A DNA stretch of 28,303 bases from Bigelowiella natans CCMP2755. Taxonomy: Eukaryota > Cercozoa > Chlorarachniophyceae. The DNA lies in contig ADNK01002402.1 of the NCBI GenBank assembly GCA_000320545.1, positions 1-28,303 of the forward strand. Reading direction: 5' to 3'. Positions 1 through 9,990 of this stretch are shown here, in pieces; the stretch's first letter is position 1, and each line of letters begins with the position of its first letter. The notes beneath the pieces were generated by a model, which was not told where the DNA came from, searched no databases, and saw nothing but the letters and a program-made list of their open reading frames with translations. The position numbers were made by a program, and so were the translations under genes.

Positions 1-68
1 CGTTTTGATAATCGTAGCACAGTGTGTAGTCCTTCCAAGCTTGCCCCCACCTGGAGCGGCATTGCGTG

Positions 69-107
<39 letters not shown>

Positions 108-259
108 GTGTGTTTGTGTGTCGGTGTGTGTGTGTGTGTGTATGTGCGCGTTTTGTACAAGATGTATTGTAGAGTCTAGGCATTGATGTGTGCGTGACGA
201 TCTCACCTTTGGGAGAGAACGTACCATGTGGAACCGGCCTAGGATTATCAATGTGTACG

Positions 260-298
<39 letters not shown>

Positions 299-564
299 AT
301 ATATATCTGTGTGTGTGTGTGTGCGTGCGTGTGTGCGTGAGATGCAGTAGTATTGGTACAAGAAGTAGGAATACCTTCATACGATCGTTCTGAAAGATGC
401 TCTTTATTAAACTCTTTTCGTCATCAACCTAGTAGCGTGTTAAGTGGGGGAGGGGGAGGGGAGGAGGCGAAAGTTCATGAAGAGGATGATGGTAGTGGTG
501 GTGGTGATGATCGTAATGATGATGATGATGATGATGACGCAATGATGAACGTAACCCTCTGGTT

Positions 565-595
<31 letters not shown>

Positions 596-605
596 ATTAT
601 AAATG

Positions 606-646
<41 letters not shown>

Positions 647-700
647 CATATATGTGTGTGTGTCAAATACCGTAGGAAGGACATTAAACGTGAGAAACAG
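1..700. repeat. Compound AT / GT / AC microsatellites
   Basis: Intergenic DNA dominated by simple repeats: (AT)16 at 73-104 followed by GT-rich sequence to about 145; (AT)n at 263-296 followed by GT-rich sequence to about 337; a GAT/GGT triplet stretch at about 480-540; (AC)n at 565-591, (AT)n at 611-640 and a short (GT)n at 653-662. The apparent reading frames here encode only YIYI, CVCV or HTHT and are not genes. Confidence 0.95.
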
Positions 701-962
701 CTTCTCTAAATCCACTTTGCTGCTCTTGTCCATCACCCAATCTCTGCAGATCATAACAATGCAATATATCAGTGACTAATACTAATGCCAATACGAATAC
801 TACTGCTACTACTACTTTCTCACAAGTAATGTCTTCTTGCTAGTGTCGGTCGCCATCGCTTTCTAACCCGCCCCCGCAATTGCAGTGTGCTCTCCTCTTC
901 TCTCTTCTCTCTTTGGAAGGAGGCATATAACACGCACTACCACCACCAACGCAGTTAAGCAC

Positions 963-1251
963 GTGGTTGCTGCCATAATATGCAATTTATATAAAATATT
1001 ATATTTATATAAAATATGATATATTTTATATAGTATAGTATAGTATAGTATAGTATATGTATTGCCTGTATCTTTCGGTCTCTGCGAACAACTGTCCATC
1101 CCTGCCGGTGTTTGCATATAGCTCTGTACAAGTGCAAGGTAAAGGCAAGGAGAGACGAGGGGCAGCCCAAAGGCACACGCATCAGCACACTGTATATACT
1201 CCACAGAATACACATCAATACGACGCATGCTATTTTATACAAATATATATT

Positions 1252-1295
<44 letters not shown>

Positions 1296-1300
1296 TATTT
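963..1300. repeat. TATAG pentamer repeat and AT microsatellite
   Basis: AT-rich block with a short tandem TATAG array at about 1031-1055, and an (AT)n tract at about 1246-1290 interrupted by TTTAT. The stretch between them (1056-1200) is of more ordinary composition. It holds a weak plus-strand exon-like frame ending at a GTAAAG donor near 1138, which I could not join convincingly to anything. Confidence 0.85.
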
Positions 1301-1403
1301 ATTTTCGCTATGAGAAATAACACAGCTTCATGTTTTTGGATGAAGGTGTGCGTGGCATATCCCGTCGATGTCGCATATGCGATCGTCCACACACAGCTCA
1401 ATT

Positions 1404-1506
1404 CCTACTGCTGCTACTACTATTACTACTGCTATTACTACTACTACTACTGCTATTACTACTACTACTACTACTACAAATACTACTACCGATGCTATTA
1501 CTACTG

Positions 1507-1537
<31 letters not shown>

Positions 1538-1554
1538 CGATGTTACTACTGCTG

Positions 1555-1589
<35 letters not shown>

Positions 1590-1598
1590 ACTACTTTT
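1404..1598. repeat. CTA/CTG triplet repeat array (~195 bp)
   Basis: Long imperfect trinucleotide array of CTA with CTG and CTC variants, ending in a pure CTG run near 1565-1590. Depending on frame it would read as poly-Leu, poly-Tyr or poly-Thr on the plus strand and poly-Ser on the minus strand. The interruptions are scattered and no splice-bounded exon includes it, so I treat it as a microsatellite. Confidence 0.9.
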
Positions 1599-1703
1599 AG
1601 GAGCAGAAATGCCTCGAAGCACCGACTCCGCTCGAGACTAGATGTAGTAGCAAGTCGTTATTAATTGTAGCATGTCGTCAATTATTGTAGTAGGAGGTCG
1701 TTT

Positions 1704-1752
1704 TTCCCCCCCCCCCTCCCCCCCCCCCCCACCCTCCCTTCCTCCCTCCTCC
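1704..1752. repeat. Poly-C/CT-rich tract
   Basis: Homopolymeric C tracts broken by single T and A residues, followed by CCTT/CTCC repeats. Similar G or C runs recur at 2196-2220, 12311-12323, 12491-12506 and 18930-18950. Confidence 0.9.
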
Positions 1753-1965
1753 ATCAAGCATATCATCCATTATCATCATCAACAACACCTGATAGACTTT
1801 GCCATTACGTTTGACATCTAGGGTCTTGAGTAGAAAGTCAAACCTGCCAAAGAGGATGGATATATATATCACCACAATCCATCATCGTCGAGCCATCCAT
1901 AGTCGGTGTTATTATCATCATCATTGTCGTTCATCATCATCATCAACAACAACAACAACGAGCAG

Positions 1966-2420
1966 CAAGGGCAATACGCATGATCTTCGTATTCGGAATA
2001 CGGATCTCTCCGGAAGATTTTCAGACGATTACAAGCATAGACGCGATGAAGTTCCTCAAGAAAGGAAAGCTCATCGATGTTTCACCGATGTACAAAACAG
2101 CTTACTTCTCAGTATCCGTGCCTTGCAATATCGTGTCCAACGCAACCACAAATTCGCCTAATGTGATGGAATCTAGCCACGATTATACGGGTAAGGGGAG
2201 GGGGAGGGGGGGGGGGGGATTGGAGAAGTAGGAAAATCAAAGTTAAGATCTTCACAAAACAGCAGCATGATACTGGCCATTTTGTTCTTCTTCAGTCAAA
2301 TCGCGGTAAGTACGCGGTGCATGCGTTTGTGTGCTGAGTAGCTAGCAGTGTCTCCCCCCACCATTCGTAGGCTCTTTCATAAATGCCTTGAAGAAGCTGC
2401 TGGCAGCGACAGTCTGGTGG
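1966..2420 (+). CDS. Possible 3'-terminal exons of an unidentified gene
   Basis: A frame at about 1966-2189 has non-repetitive, protein-like content (for example SPEDFQTITSIDAMKFLKKG and KLIDVSPMYKTAYFSVS) and ends at a good donor (G|GTAAGG at 2189/2190). Acceptors after TTCTTCTTCAG (2295) and CCATTCGTAG (2370) allow a phase-consistent continuation through a 10-nt exon at 2296-2305 (then GTAAGT) to a stop near 2420. A different frame of the last exon (SFINALKKLLAATVWWPEAE) would also be open, so the 3' structure is unresolved. No upstream exons could be assigned and no family is recognised. A short minus-strand exon-like frame (FDFLLKTLDVKRNGKVYQ) lies nearby at about 1797-1852. Confidence 0.25.
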
Positions 2421-3033
2421 CCTGAGGCAGAGCATGAATTGTTTGGCTAAATCAGTTTTTGTGCGAGAGTGAGCCCGTGGACATGTGTTACTATTCGGTT
2501 GAGCATAGAGGTTATATCCATCTCCTATGTAGGCCGGCATACGCACAAACGCACCTCCTTTCACTTCGTCTCTTTTCCCTTCGCTCCCCCCCCCGCTCGC
2601 CTTCTCATGTTCCCTCTTGCTGAAGAAAAACGTCGAGAACGCGTGTAGGTCGACTGCATCATCCTGAGAGTAGTAAATGGCAATTTTTCACACACCGAAG
2701 TGATCGTCGCGTTGAGCAAAACACAACGACCGCCCAAGGCCGAATGTAAGAAACAGGGTTGTGTTGTTGCACATGATTCTTCAAATGGCCACATCGGCTG
2801 ATAATGCACGGGGTATTCATGCTGTCAGCATATTAGCTTCTTCAAGCAATATTCGTCGTTGAGGGATGGAAAGGTGAATCGTGGTACTAGTCCCACATAA
2901 ACTGCAAGATCGACCATTACCTTCTTGCCTTTGCTAAGTTTAGCTACTCTCTTGAAAGCTCCGTGAAGGCTGATGAGGTGGGGGGGCACAAAGGAAGTCG
3001 TATCACCGTTCGTTTACATCCGATAGCATATTT

Positions 3034-3045
3034 TATTATTCTCTC

Positions 3046-3083
<38 letters not shown>

Positions 3084-3132
3084 CTCTCTCTGTCTCTTAT
3101 CTCTCTCTGTCTCTCTCTCTGTCTCTCTTTCT

Positions 3133-3175
<43 letters not shown>
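3034..3175. repeat. CT microsatellite followed by AC microsatellite
   Basis: (CT)n interrupted by TAT and GT at 3041-3132, a short CGCG step, then (AC)n to about 3175. Flanking DNA on both sides is unique with no supported gene. Confidence 0.95.
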
Positions 3176-3178
<3 letters not shown>

Positions 3179-4157
3179 AACGACAAACTCGCTGATTCCA
3201 CTCGTTCTCTAGCTGCGGAGATGAGCTGTACCGTCTGATTTCGAAGCGCTGGAATCGCGTTTTGCGAGAAAGATCGAAATACAGCTCTTCCTAAAAATGC
3301 CCGCATGCAGCAGATAGGAGGAGTTGTGGCGTGTGTAATTTATGCGACGTAGAAGCCGATAATATTCAGGAAAGGATCATCTGCTGGACTCTCATGCTCG
3401 GCATTTTACTATGGCTTTCATTAACGTCCCCATTCTCTATACTCAATCCCAAAAGATAAGCCGGCCCCCACCAATCCTCCCTCACTGTTTCTGCGGGTTG
3501 TTTTTGATTTTGTAAGATTGCTAAGATCGCCTATCGTAGGGAAAATGCAAAGCTACTGATTGCTCAGTTTTGTGCCTTCGACCTCGTTCTTGATGTCCGT
3601 TGCAACGAAAACAGGCTCCTCCCCGTATTCTCCCTGAGTACATATGTAGAATTATTCGCGATGGAAGTGAATCTTGCTTGTTCTAGGCTGTACAGGTTCG
3701 TGCATCGGTAGGGGAGGGAGATACCTTCGATCTGCCGGTTCCCATCTTAAATGTGTTAAACGCCTTGTATTTAATTTATATCGTAGCAATTATTTATTGT
3801 CTCTATACCGATATTGTATGCCATTTTTAGTAATAATAAACATTCTGGTATTTTTACAGCCGACTGTTGAAGTTCGTTGACGCCTTCTAATTTGAGCCTT
3901 GATTAGGAGAACTTTTTGCTTCAGACGAAGTTGTGAATGACAGATTTCGAAAAGGCCTGTAATTATTGGGCATGTGCCCTTTTCCAAAAAAGTTCGAGGA
4001 TGTTCTGTTCGACTTCTCATGGAACTCTGGATTTTTGCTACGTTGCTTTGAGACGTTTCCGAAGCACGTTTCCGAAATTTAATAAGAATCTTAGAAAGAG
4101 TCCGCATTTGTCATTGCCTGGATTAGTATGACTAATAAGCCATTTTAGTTGTCATAA

Positions 4158-4331
4158 ATCCCATTATTACATGAAAAAGACGAATCGGAGAGTTTCGGAT
4201 ATTTGATTGTCGTTGATTTTGACTTAATTTTCGAGAATCGTTCCGAGACAGATTTCGAATCGGATGTCATCAAGCAGAAGCTGAGGAACGTGCCGGTCGA
4301 CGATTCCCGTTTCTTAGGTCATATCACCTAA
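4158..4331 (+). pseudogene. Open coding-like fragment, unidentified
   Basis: A 57-codon frame without an ATG, bounded by TAA at both ends, reads as ordinary non-repetitive protein (it includes FGYLIVVDFDLIFENRSE and SDVIKQKLRNVPVDDSRFLG). An AG dinucleotide sits just upstream (CATTTTAG at about 4141-4148), but a stop follows it before the frame opens. It may be a relic exon or part of a degenerate mobile element. Function unknown. Confidence 0.2.
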
Positions 4332-5208
4332 TAGCTCTCGTACTAATCTTTGGTGAACGGCATTTTTTCAACTTCACACGCTTTAAAAAATCCTCAAACT
4401 TAAAAAGTCGTCTTTGGATTCCGGATATCAGCTTAGGATAAATTGAGTAAATATTCTCTTCGGGGAATAACGTGGATTCCGATCGGCAAATTTTATATTT
4501 GGCGCGCAAAGGGGGGGGGTTGCTCAGATGGAATATTAAACAAAGAAACACGCCGAAGTAGTTTCAGTTTCTAGAAAAATATCACATATTCTTATAAATT
4601 GTCCTACATTTAACGTGATACTTTTACTTAGGCACTCCAAAAGAAACCTTGGATTGTCTCGTCTTTTCTCGCCTTTTGTGTTATTTCATTAAACTGCCTA
4701 CGTTTGTGTTGAAAAGGAAAAAAGAAATGATAAGGTATTAAAATTCTGGGTAGCATGCTCATTCGGGAATAAAAGGTCTAAAATGCGTTCTTTAATCGAG
4801 AAATGACCATTATTAGGTTCAAAACTAGGGTTTTGTTTCTAGATTTAGAAATATCTTATCTGAAATTCTTAAAGATCTGTTTCAGACTGTTGATTTCTGC
4901 GACATGTCTGAAGCAGTTTCCAAATATACGCTGTATTATTCTAAAAACAAGGAATATGGGAATTTTTGAAACTATTTTGTGATCCTCTTTCAAATTGCCA
5001 TTGATTTTCTGGAGACTCTTTGATCTTAAATAGCTCACTCTGTTTTCGCCAGAAAAGGCATGAAAAAGCGGGAATAAGCTTCACGAGCCCGAGGAGAGAA
5101 GAGAAGGATCCGTTCCCAAAACTCAAAGGAGTCCCAGACAGGCGCGCTTGCCTATTATACTAACGAAAGTAAAGACCCACTCGTTCCCGCCGTTCCAATT
5201 CATCAACC

Positions 5209-7670
5209 ATGGCTGACCGGGTACGTTCTTCCATGTGAAGGCTAGGCTTCTTACGCCCTCGTTTTTGTTTATTCTGGACCGGGTGGGGGGTTCAATAGTT
5301 TTCACATGGTCACTTGAAACTGAATAAGATCTAGTACTCTGCTTCTCCTCCGCGTTTTCAGCACAAAGAATCTTATATTATTCTTTATGCTCTCAGGATC
5401 CAACTCGTCTTGAACTCATCAATGCCAGATTCGACAAGGTCGACTGGTCCTCTCTGGACTCTATTGTCACTACGCTCCCTGCGTACAAGCAAGAGCTCGT
5501 CCGGCTTCAGAAGGAAGGGGTGAAGCAGCCTTCCAAAAAGGTTGAAATTGAGATGTTCAACCTCTGGACGCCATACAAGGACAAGCAGCTTTACAAGCAG
5601 ACGGAGCTTATTCTGGAGCCTCGCAAACGCCATGCGCTTTTTGGACACAACGGATGCGGTAAATCTACCCTGTTCAAAGCCATGGCCGGCGGGACTCTGT
5701 TTGACCAGGGTTTCCCAAAGCACATCTCCGTGCTCCACATGCAGGAGATCGAGACTTCTCCGGACAACGGAACGCTTATGGAAACTGTGATCAACTCTCA
5801 CGAGCTTCTCTACACTCTGCGAAAGTGCCGTGCTACGCTTGAGGAGCTCATCAAGAAGGAGGACAAAGAGGAGTACAAGGAAAACCTTGCATGGGTCAAT
5901 CAGGAGCTTGTTTTCCTGAAGGACGATACTGCTGAGGAGCGCGTTTCGAAGATGCTTAAGCCTCTTGGTTTCGATACCAAGGCTCAGGCTAAGAACGTGA
6001 ACGAGCTTTCCGGAGGTCTTCGTATGCGTGTAGCTCTTGTCTGCGCATTCTTCCAGTCACCTGACCTTCTCCTCCTCGACGAGCCTACCAACCACTTGGA
6101 CTTCCCATCCGTCCTCTGGCTCGAGAACCGCCTTCGTGGTTACTCCGGATCCTTCTTGCTGGTGACCCACGATCGACAGCTCCTCGAGAATGTGTGTAAC
6201 TCCGTTATGCTTATCGAGGAGAAAGAGATCAACTACTACAAGATGGACTTCAAGTCGTTCGAAAAGCGCAAGGCTATCGACGACAAGAAGAAGTACGAGG
6301 AACGGGAGCGCTTCATCGCTCGCAACCGTAACCCGGACCCATCTACTCCTGTTGGTCGCCGCGTGGCAAACTACAAGAAGTGGATTAAGGACTACACCCT
6401 TAACCAGGTTGCTATCGGTGATATGTTCACCTTCCCTGATCCTACCCCACTCCCCGGAGTCGAGGCTGACACTCCTAAGGACCAGATCAAGCTGATCGAC
6501 ATGAAGGATGTCACCTTCGGCTACAAGGGCGCAGATGTGAAGATCTTCAAGAAGGCCACCAACTGCACCATCACCGCTGAGACTCGTATGGGTATTATGG
6601 GACCTAACGGTGCTGGTAAGTCCACTTTCCTCAAGCTCCTGACCGGGCGATTGAACCCTACCACTGGTACCGTCACCACTGCTGAAGGATTCAAGCTTGC
6701 ATATTTCGGCCAGCACTCCGCTGAGGAGCTTCATCTGGAAATGACTCCATTCGAATGGATGGTGCACAAGTACCCAGAGGAAAAGCAGCAAGGAAAGCTC
6801 CGCCATCACCTGAAGAAGGCAGGAATGTCGGGCGAGATGTCCGACACTCGTATGAAGGGCTTCTCCGGTGGACAGAAGGCACGTGTGATCTTTGCACAGC
6901 TGACTTACGTGTGCCCTCACCTCCTTATCATGGACGAGCCTACCAACTTCTTGGACCTCGAGTCCGTGGACTCCCTCATTACCGCTTGTAACAAGTACAA
7001 GGGCGCTATGCTCCTCGTAACGCACTCTCGCCACATGCTTCACTCCTGCGGAAACATTTACCTCTCGATCACCCCTGGCAAGTTCCAGTTCTTCGACAGC
7101 ATCTCGGACTGCGAGCGCGCTACCTACTCCTTCATCAAGGACGTTGAGGAGGGCAACAAGGTGCGCATCGATAAGGTCCAGGGAGGTTCCGGAGAGCAGG
7201 TTGAGGAGGAGGAGGAAGAGGAAGAGTTCACTATGGAGGCTATCATGAAGCGCCGTCAGAAGCACAAGGAGGCTCTTGCTGCTGCTGAGGAGGCTAAGAA
7301 GGCTGCGAAGAAGGCTAAGGAAGAAGAGAAGAAGGCCAAGATTGTCGTCAAGGCACAGAAGGAAGAGTGGAAGGTAGGAGAGACCTGCCTCGCCTTCTGG
7401 TATGAAGACCGCAAGTTCTACAAGGCTAAGGTCCGCCAGGTCTCCAAGAAAAAGCCTGTCAAGGTTTGCTGCACCTTCATGCAGTACGGTAACTCCGTGG
7501 TCCTTGAGCCTGCACAGATTCTTCCTGAGGGCATGGAACCTACCAAGGAAATTCGTCAGTCGGCTTACTACCTTCACGTCGAGCAAACTAAGGCTAAGAA
7601 GGCTGCTGTTGCCGCGAAGAAGGAAAAGATGAAGCAAGATCGCATGAAGAAGCGCCGCCAGCGCCGTTAA
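5209..7670 (+). CDS. ABC-F ATPase with C-terminal Tudor-like domain
   Basis: Exons 5209-5220 and 5397-7670, 761 aa. The first coding exon is only ATG GCT GAC CGG (MADR) in a good context (CAACCATGG), followed by donor GTACGT; the second starts after TATGCTCTCAG in phase 0. ABC-F proteins are soluble twin-ATPases that bind ribosomes and act in translation or ribosome assembly. Domain 1 has Walker A GHNGCGKST (87-95), signature LSGG (208-211) and Walker B LLLLDEPTNHLD (D232). Domain 2 has GPNGAGKST (406-414), FSGGQ (493-497) and LLIMDEPTNFLD (D517). There are no membrane segments. An acidic run and a Lys/Ala/Glu helix lead to a Tudor-like fold (about 662-712, WKVGETCLAFWYEDRKFY to QYGNSVVLEPAQILP), then a Lys/Arg-rich tail. 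The N-terminal HEAT repeats of eEF3 are absent, so it is nearer ARB1/ABCF2/New1-type proteins. Codon use is strongly biased and there is one intron, suggesting high expression. The exact subfamily is uncertain. Confidence 0.95.
5221..5396 (+). other. Intron of the ABC-F gene (176 bp)
   Basis: Donor CGG|GTACGT at 5221 and acceptor TATGCTCTCAG at 5396, phase 0. It interrupts the gene after codon 4. First introns so close to the start are common in highly expressed eukaryotic genes, so a role in expression is possible; that is inference. Confidence 0.85.
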
Positions 7671-8800
7671 GCGACTTCTTGCTGTCATTTCCCGTTACTG
7701 CAGATACGAATGGGCAGGGCGAGGATGGTGTCCCATAAGTGCGCTGATGGTTGACAGTGCTACTTTCCTAACGGGAGGCCTCCTTTACCATCGCTCATCT
7801 CCAGCCTGCGTTTCGGAGATGACGGGCTTACTCAATGCATTTATTATAAGTCTTTGAGTAACTAATGAGGTATGCTCCCCCAACTATAGGCTCGGTGCAT
7901 ACTTGAAAACAAGTAAACAATTAACTCCTCCCTGATCACATTAATTCCATAAAATCTCCCGGCTCATGGCCGGATTCCTGCTTCTACACCCGATGCAAAG
8001 TCCCATCTCACTGCCTGGCTCATTGCCAGATTCTACAAAACTATTAATCGTCCCAGCCCAGCTGCTGGATTACTCTCGGCTCATGGCCGAATACACGTCT
8101 TATCTTTTTACTTCTTCGTTCTCGATTTTGTGAGGCGCCTCAATTGGGGTGTCTATATGCACGGACCCAAACCCTCATGGATACCTTCGTTGATCTAAAA
8201 GCCTCGGTCCAAGATGCATCTTTTTGACATGGCAACTCACGTAGATCCAAACTTGCAGAACTATGACAACCAGGATAACGATCGCTATGGGGAAGGGGGT
8301 GTTTGGGGCGTTTAGCAACGCTTCTTTCTCCCAACCTCTCGCGCTGATTCTGGCTGCCTCTGTAATGCCACGATCTACAGATGTGAGACTTCTATGGCAA
8401 TAACTACTACCATCTCATAAATTGCTTTTGAGAGTGATGGAACCGTGACTGATCGGCCATCGCTGGTAATGGCGAATGGGTTTAGACTTTGTGTGAAACT
8501 GATTGCATGAGACATACTCAATGGTGTCAATTGTAAACTTGATCACGTCTTTCGCTGTTCGCGTTGCCGAACATTCTTAAACCAACATGTGTGTGTGTGT
8601 GTGTGTGTGCGCGCGCTGCTTCATTTGAATGATACGCATGTCTCTCCGCAGCAACAAACTTCACCGTACCATGTTGAACCAAACTAGCAAATGACCAATT
8701 CATTTATTGACCGCCGCGCGTAGTGCAAATAATCTTTTACGGATACATCATTTAGGAGACCTGCTAGCCTGGCTCTAGATGGGGTAGCCGCCGAACTGCA
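7671..8800. other. Downstream flank of the ABC-F gene
   Basis: No coding region is supported. Besides the hairpin series, it holds a short inverted pair near 7778-7830 (GGGAGGCC and GGAGAT blocks) and a (GT)n/GC tract at 8588-8615. No AATAAA is seen close to the stop. The presumed transcript end is unassigned. Confidence 0.6.
7959..8090. repeat. Series of short hairpins with covarying stems
   Basis: About 290 bp after the ABC-F stop: 7959-7973 CCGGC-TCATG-GCCGG, 8015-8029 CTGGC-TCATT-GCCAG, 8058-8068 CCAG-CTG-CTGG and 8076-8090 TCGGC-TCATG-GCCGA. Arms pair perfectly although their sequences differ at the first two positions, and each is followed by ATT or AAT. They could lie in the 3' UTR or just beyond it. 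The function is unknown. Confidence 0.7.
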
Positions 8801-8819
8801 TAGCTGTTCCGCCAGCCCA

Positions 8820-9780
8820 ATGCATGTGGCCCTGTGCTCTCCTAGCTACCTAGCTAGTCTAGTCTAGTAGTGCTGCGAGCTAGCGAGTGCCATGCTAGCA
8901 TGCATGTGTCGGGCAATTGCATGCAAAAAGTGCCAGAGTGTGCTAGCTAGCTAGTTAGGCTGGTGGTGATGTGCGCGCAAGGTAAATTGAGGTGACGTCG
9001 CGCACAGTTGCACCTGCGCCCTTATTCTAGCTAGCTAGCAGCATTGCGCTTGTTTCATTTGCATGCATTGCATTTGTTCTTCGCTTCTCATTCTCATCAG
9101 CAGTTTTCATTTGCGTCGTCTAGGTCGTTACTGTCATCTTTTGCGAGAATGCTTGCATGGCGCTTCATGGTAACGTTGCACGTGCGGTGGCTCTCGCTTA
9201 TTGCATCATTTTTGCGTCACAGCATGTTGCACGTCGTCATCATCGATCGCGACGAGCCGAGCTTTGGCATGTCAGACTTTGCATCGGAGCAGCCAACAAC
9301 AAAGCAGCGGATGTGCGATGCTGCACGTGCAGCACAGTTCAGAGAAAATTCAGTCAAGCGTCACCTAGCTTATAATAAGCTAGCTGTTTGTCTGGCTAGC
9401 ACGCAGCACGCAACTAGCTGCACGTCTTCATTGATGATGAAATCTCTCACTGATGAGGGGACCTCCCTCATGACTGTCCGTGATGCTGCTGTCATTGCAA
9501 TCGATCATGACATCACGTGACATTTGCATGCGCATACGAGCTGAGCAATTGTGTGATGTTGCATGCACCACACTGCACAGCACGCTGTTGCTACACGTTC
9601 GACGACCAATCTAGCAATGCAATGTGCGCAAATACTGAAGGCAAAAACGCAGTCGCACACGCGGCTGCACACAGTTGTCAACATCAGGCTTGCACAAAAC
9701 TAACGCACAGAGACACTGCTAGCTGTGCATGAGCATGATGTCTAGATGTGCGCATGTGACACGAGCCGTCGTATTCATGC
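8820..9780. repeat. GCTAGC / TGCATG-rich palindromic zone
   Basis: Sequence built largely from short self-complementary words: GCTAGC or CTAG chains (8840-8870, 8940-8955, 9028-9040), GCATGC/TGCATG (8898, 8918, 9060, 9527, 9560), CACGTG (near 9325, 9513) and many TTGCAY words. Longer palindromes are CATGCTAGCATG (8891-8902), CTAGCTTAT-A-ATAAGCTAG (9365-9383) and TGAGG(G)…CCCTCA near 9455-9472. Open frames in it (9044-9520, 9517-9732) are low-quality and dominated by His, Cys, Ala and Ser. It lies between the convergent ABC-F and anoctamin genes. Confidence 0.7.
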
Positions 9781-9990
9781 CAAAAAAAAGCGATGTGTAC
9801 GCGTGCGATGCGCAGTGCTTACTTTGCCAGAGGTTTGCAAATTTGTGCGGGAAACAAATGAATTCGATGTCAAATACTTGCAAGCATGCGACAACGATCG
9901 AATATGTACCTAAAATGATCTCTTCTATGCTACTGAACATTTCCTACACTCAATTCACTCAGAATCTCATCTTTCAATTCCTTTTTGTGC

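Larger units (their letters stand above)
2420..5208. other. Gene-poor region upstream of the ABC-F gene
   Basis: Apart from the CT/AC repeat at 3034-3175 this stretch holds no gene I can support. From about 3650 the composition shifts to AT-rich with recurring words such as TTTCGAA, TTTCCGAA and GACAGATTTCGAA (twice, near 3939 and 4248), suggesting a decayed dispersed repeat. Open frames of 60-105 codons exist on both strands but match nothing I know and lack splice-bounded continuity. The last ~110 bases before 5209 should contain the ABC-F promoter and 5' UTR; no TATA box is evident. Confidence 0.6.

Noticed and set aside
475-754. Frames encoding YIYIYI, CVCVCV and HTHTHT runs here and at many other sites
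   Set aside because: These are translations of AT, GT and AC microsatellites with no splice-bounded coding sequence.
1330-1641. Poly-Leu, poly-Tyr and poly-Ser frames across the CTA/CTG array
   Set aside because: All frames are open because the unit is a triplet. No supported exon includes the array.
2292-2564. Minus-strand 90-codon frame with fairly normal composition
   Set aside because: It reads acceptably (LRPPDCRCQQLLQGIYERAYEW), but no splice sites or neighbours link it to a gene, and plus-strand exon candidates overlap it.
6057-7688. 543-codon minus-strand open frame opposite the ABC-F gene
   Set aside because: It is the antisense shadow of a strongly codon-biased gene. Its Leu/Ser/Val-rich content mirrors the sense codons and it lacks its own splice or start context.
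9044-9520. 158-codon plus-strand frame
   Set aside because: It lies in the palindromic GCATGC/TTGCAY zone, is rich in His, Ser and Ala from those words, and has no family resemblance or intron structure typical of the window.
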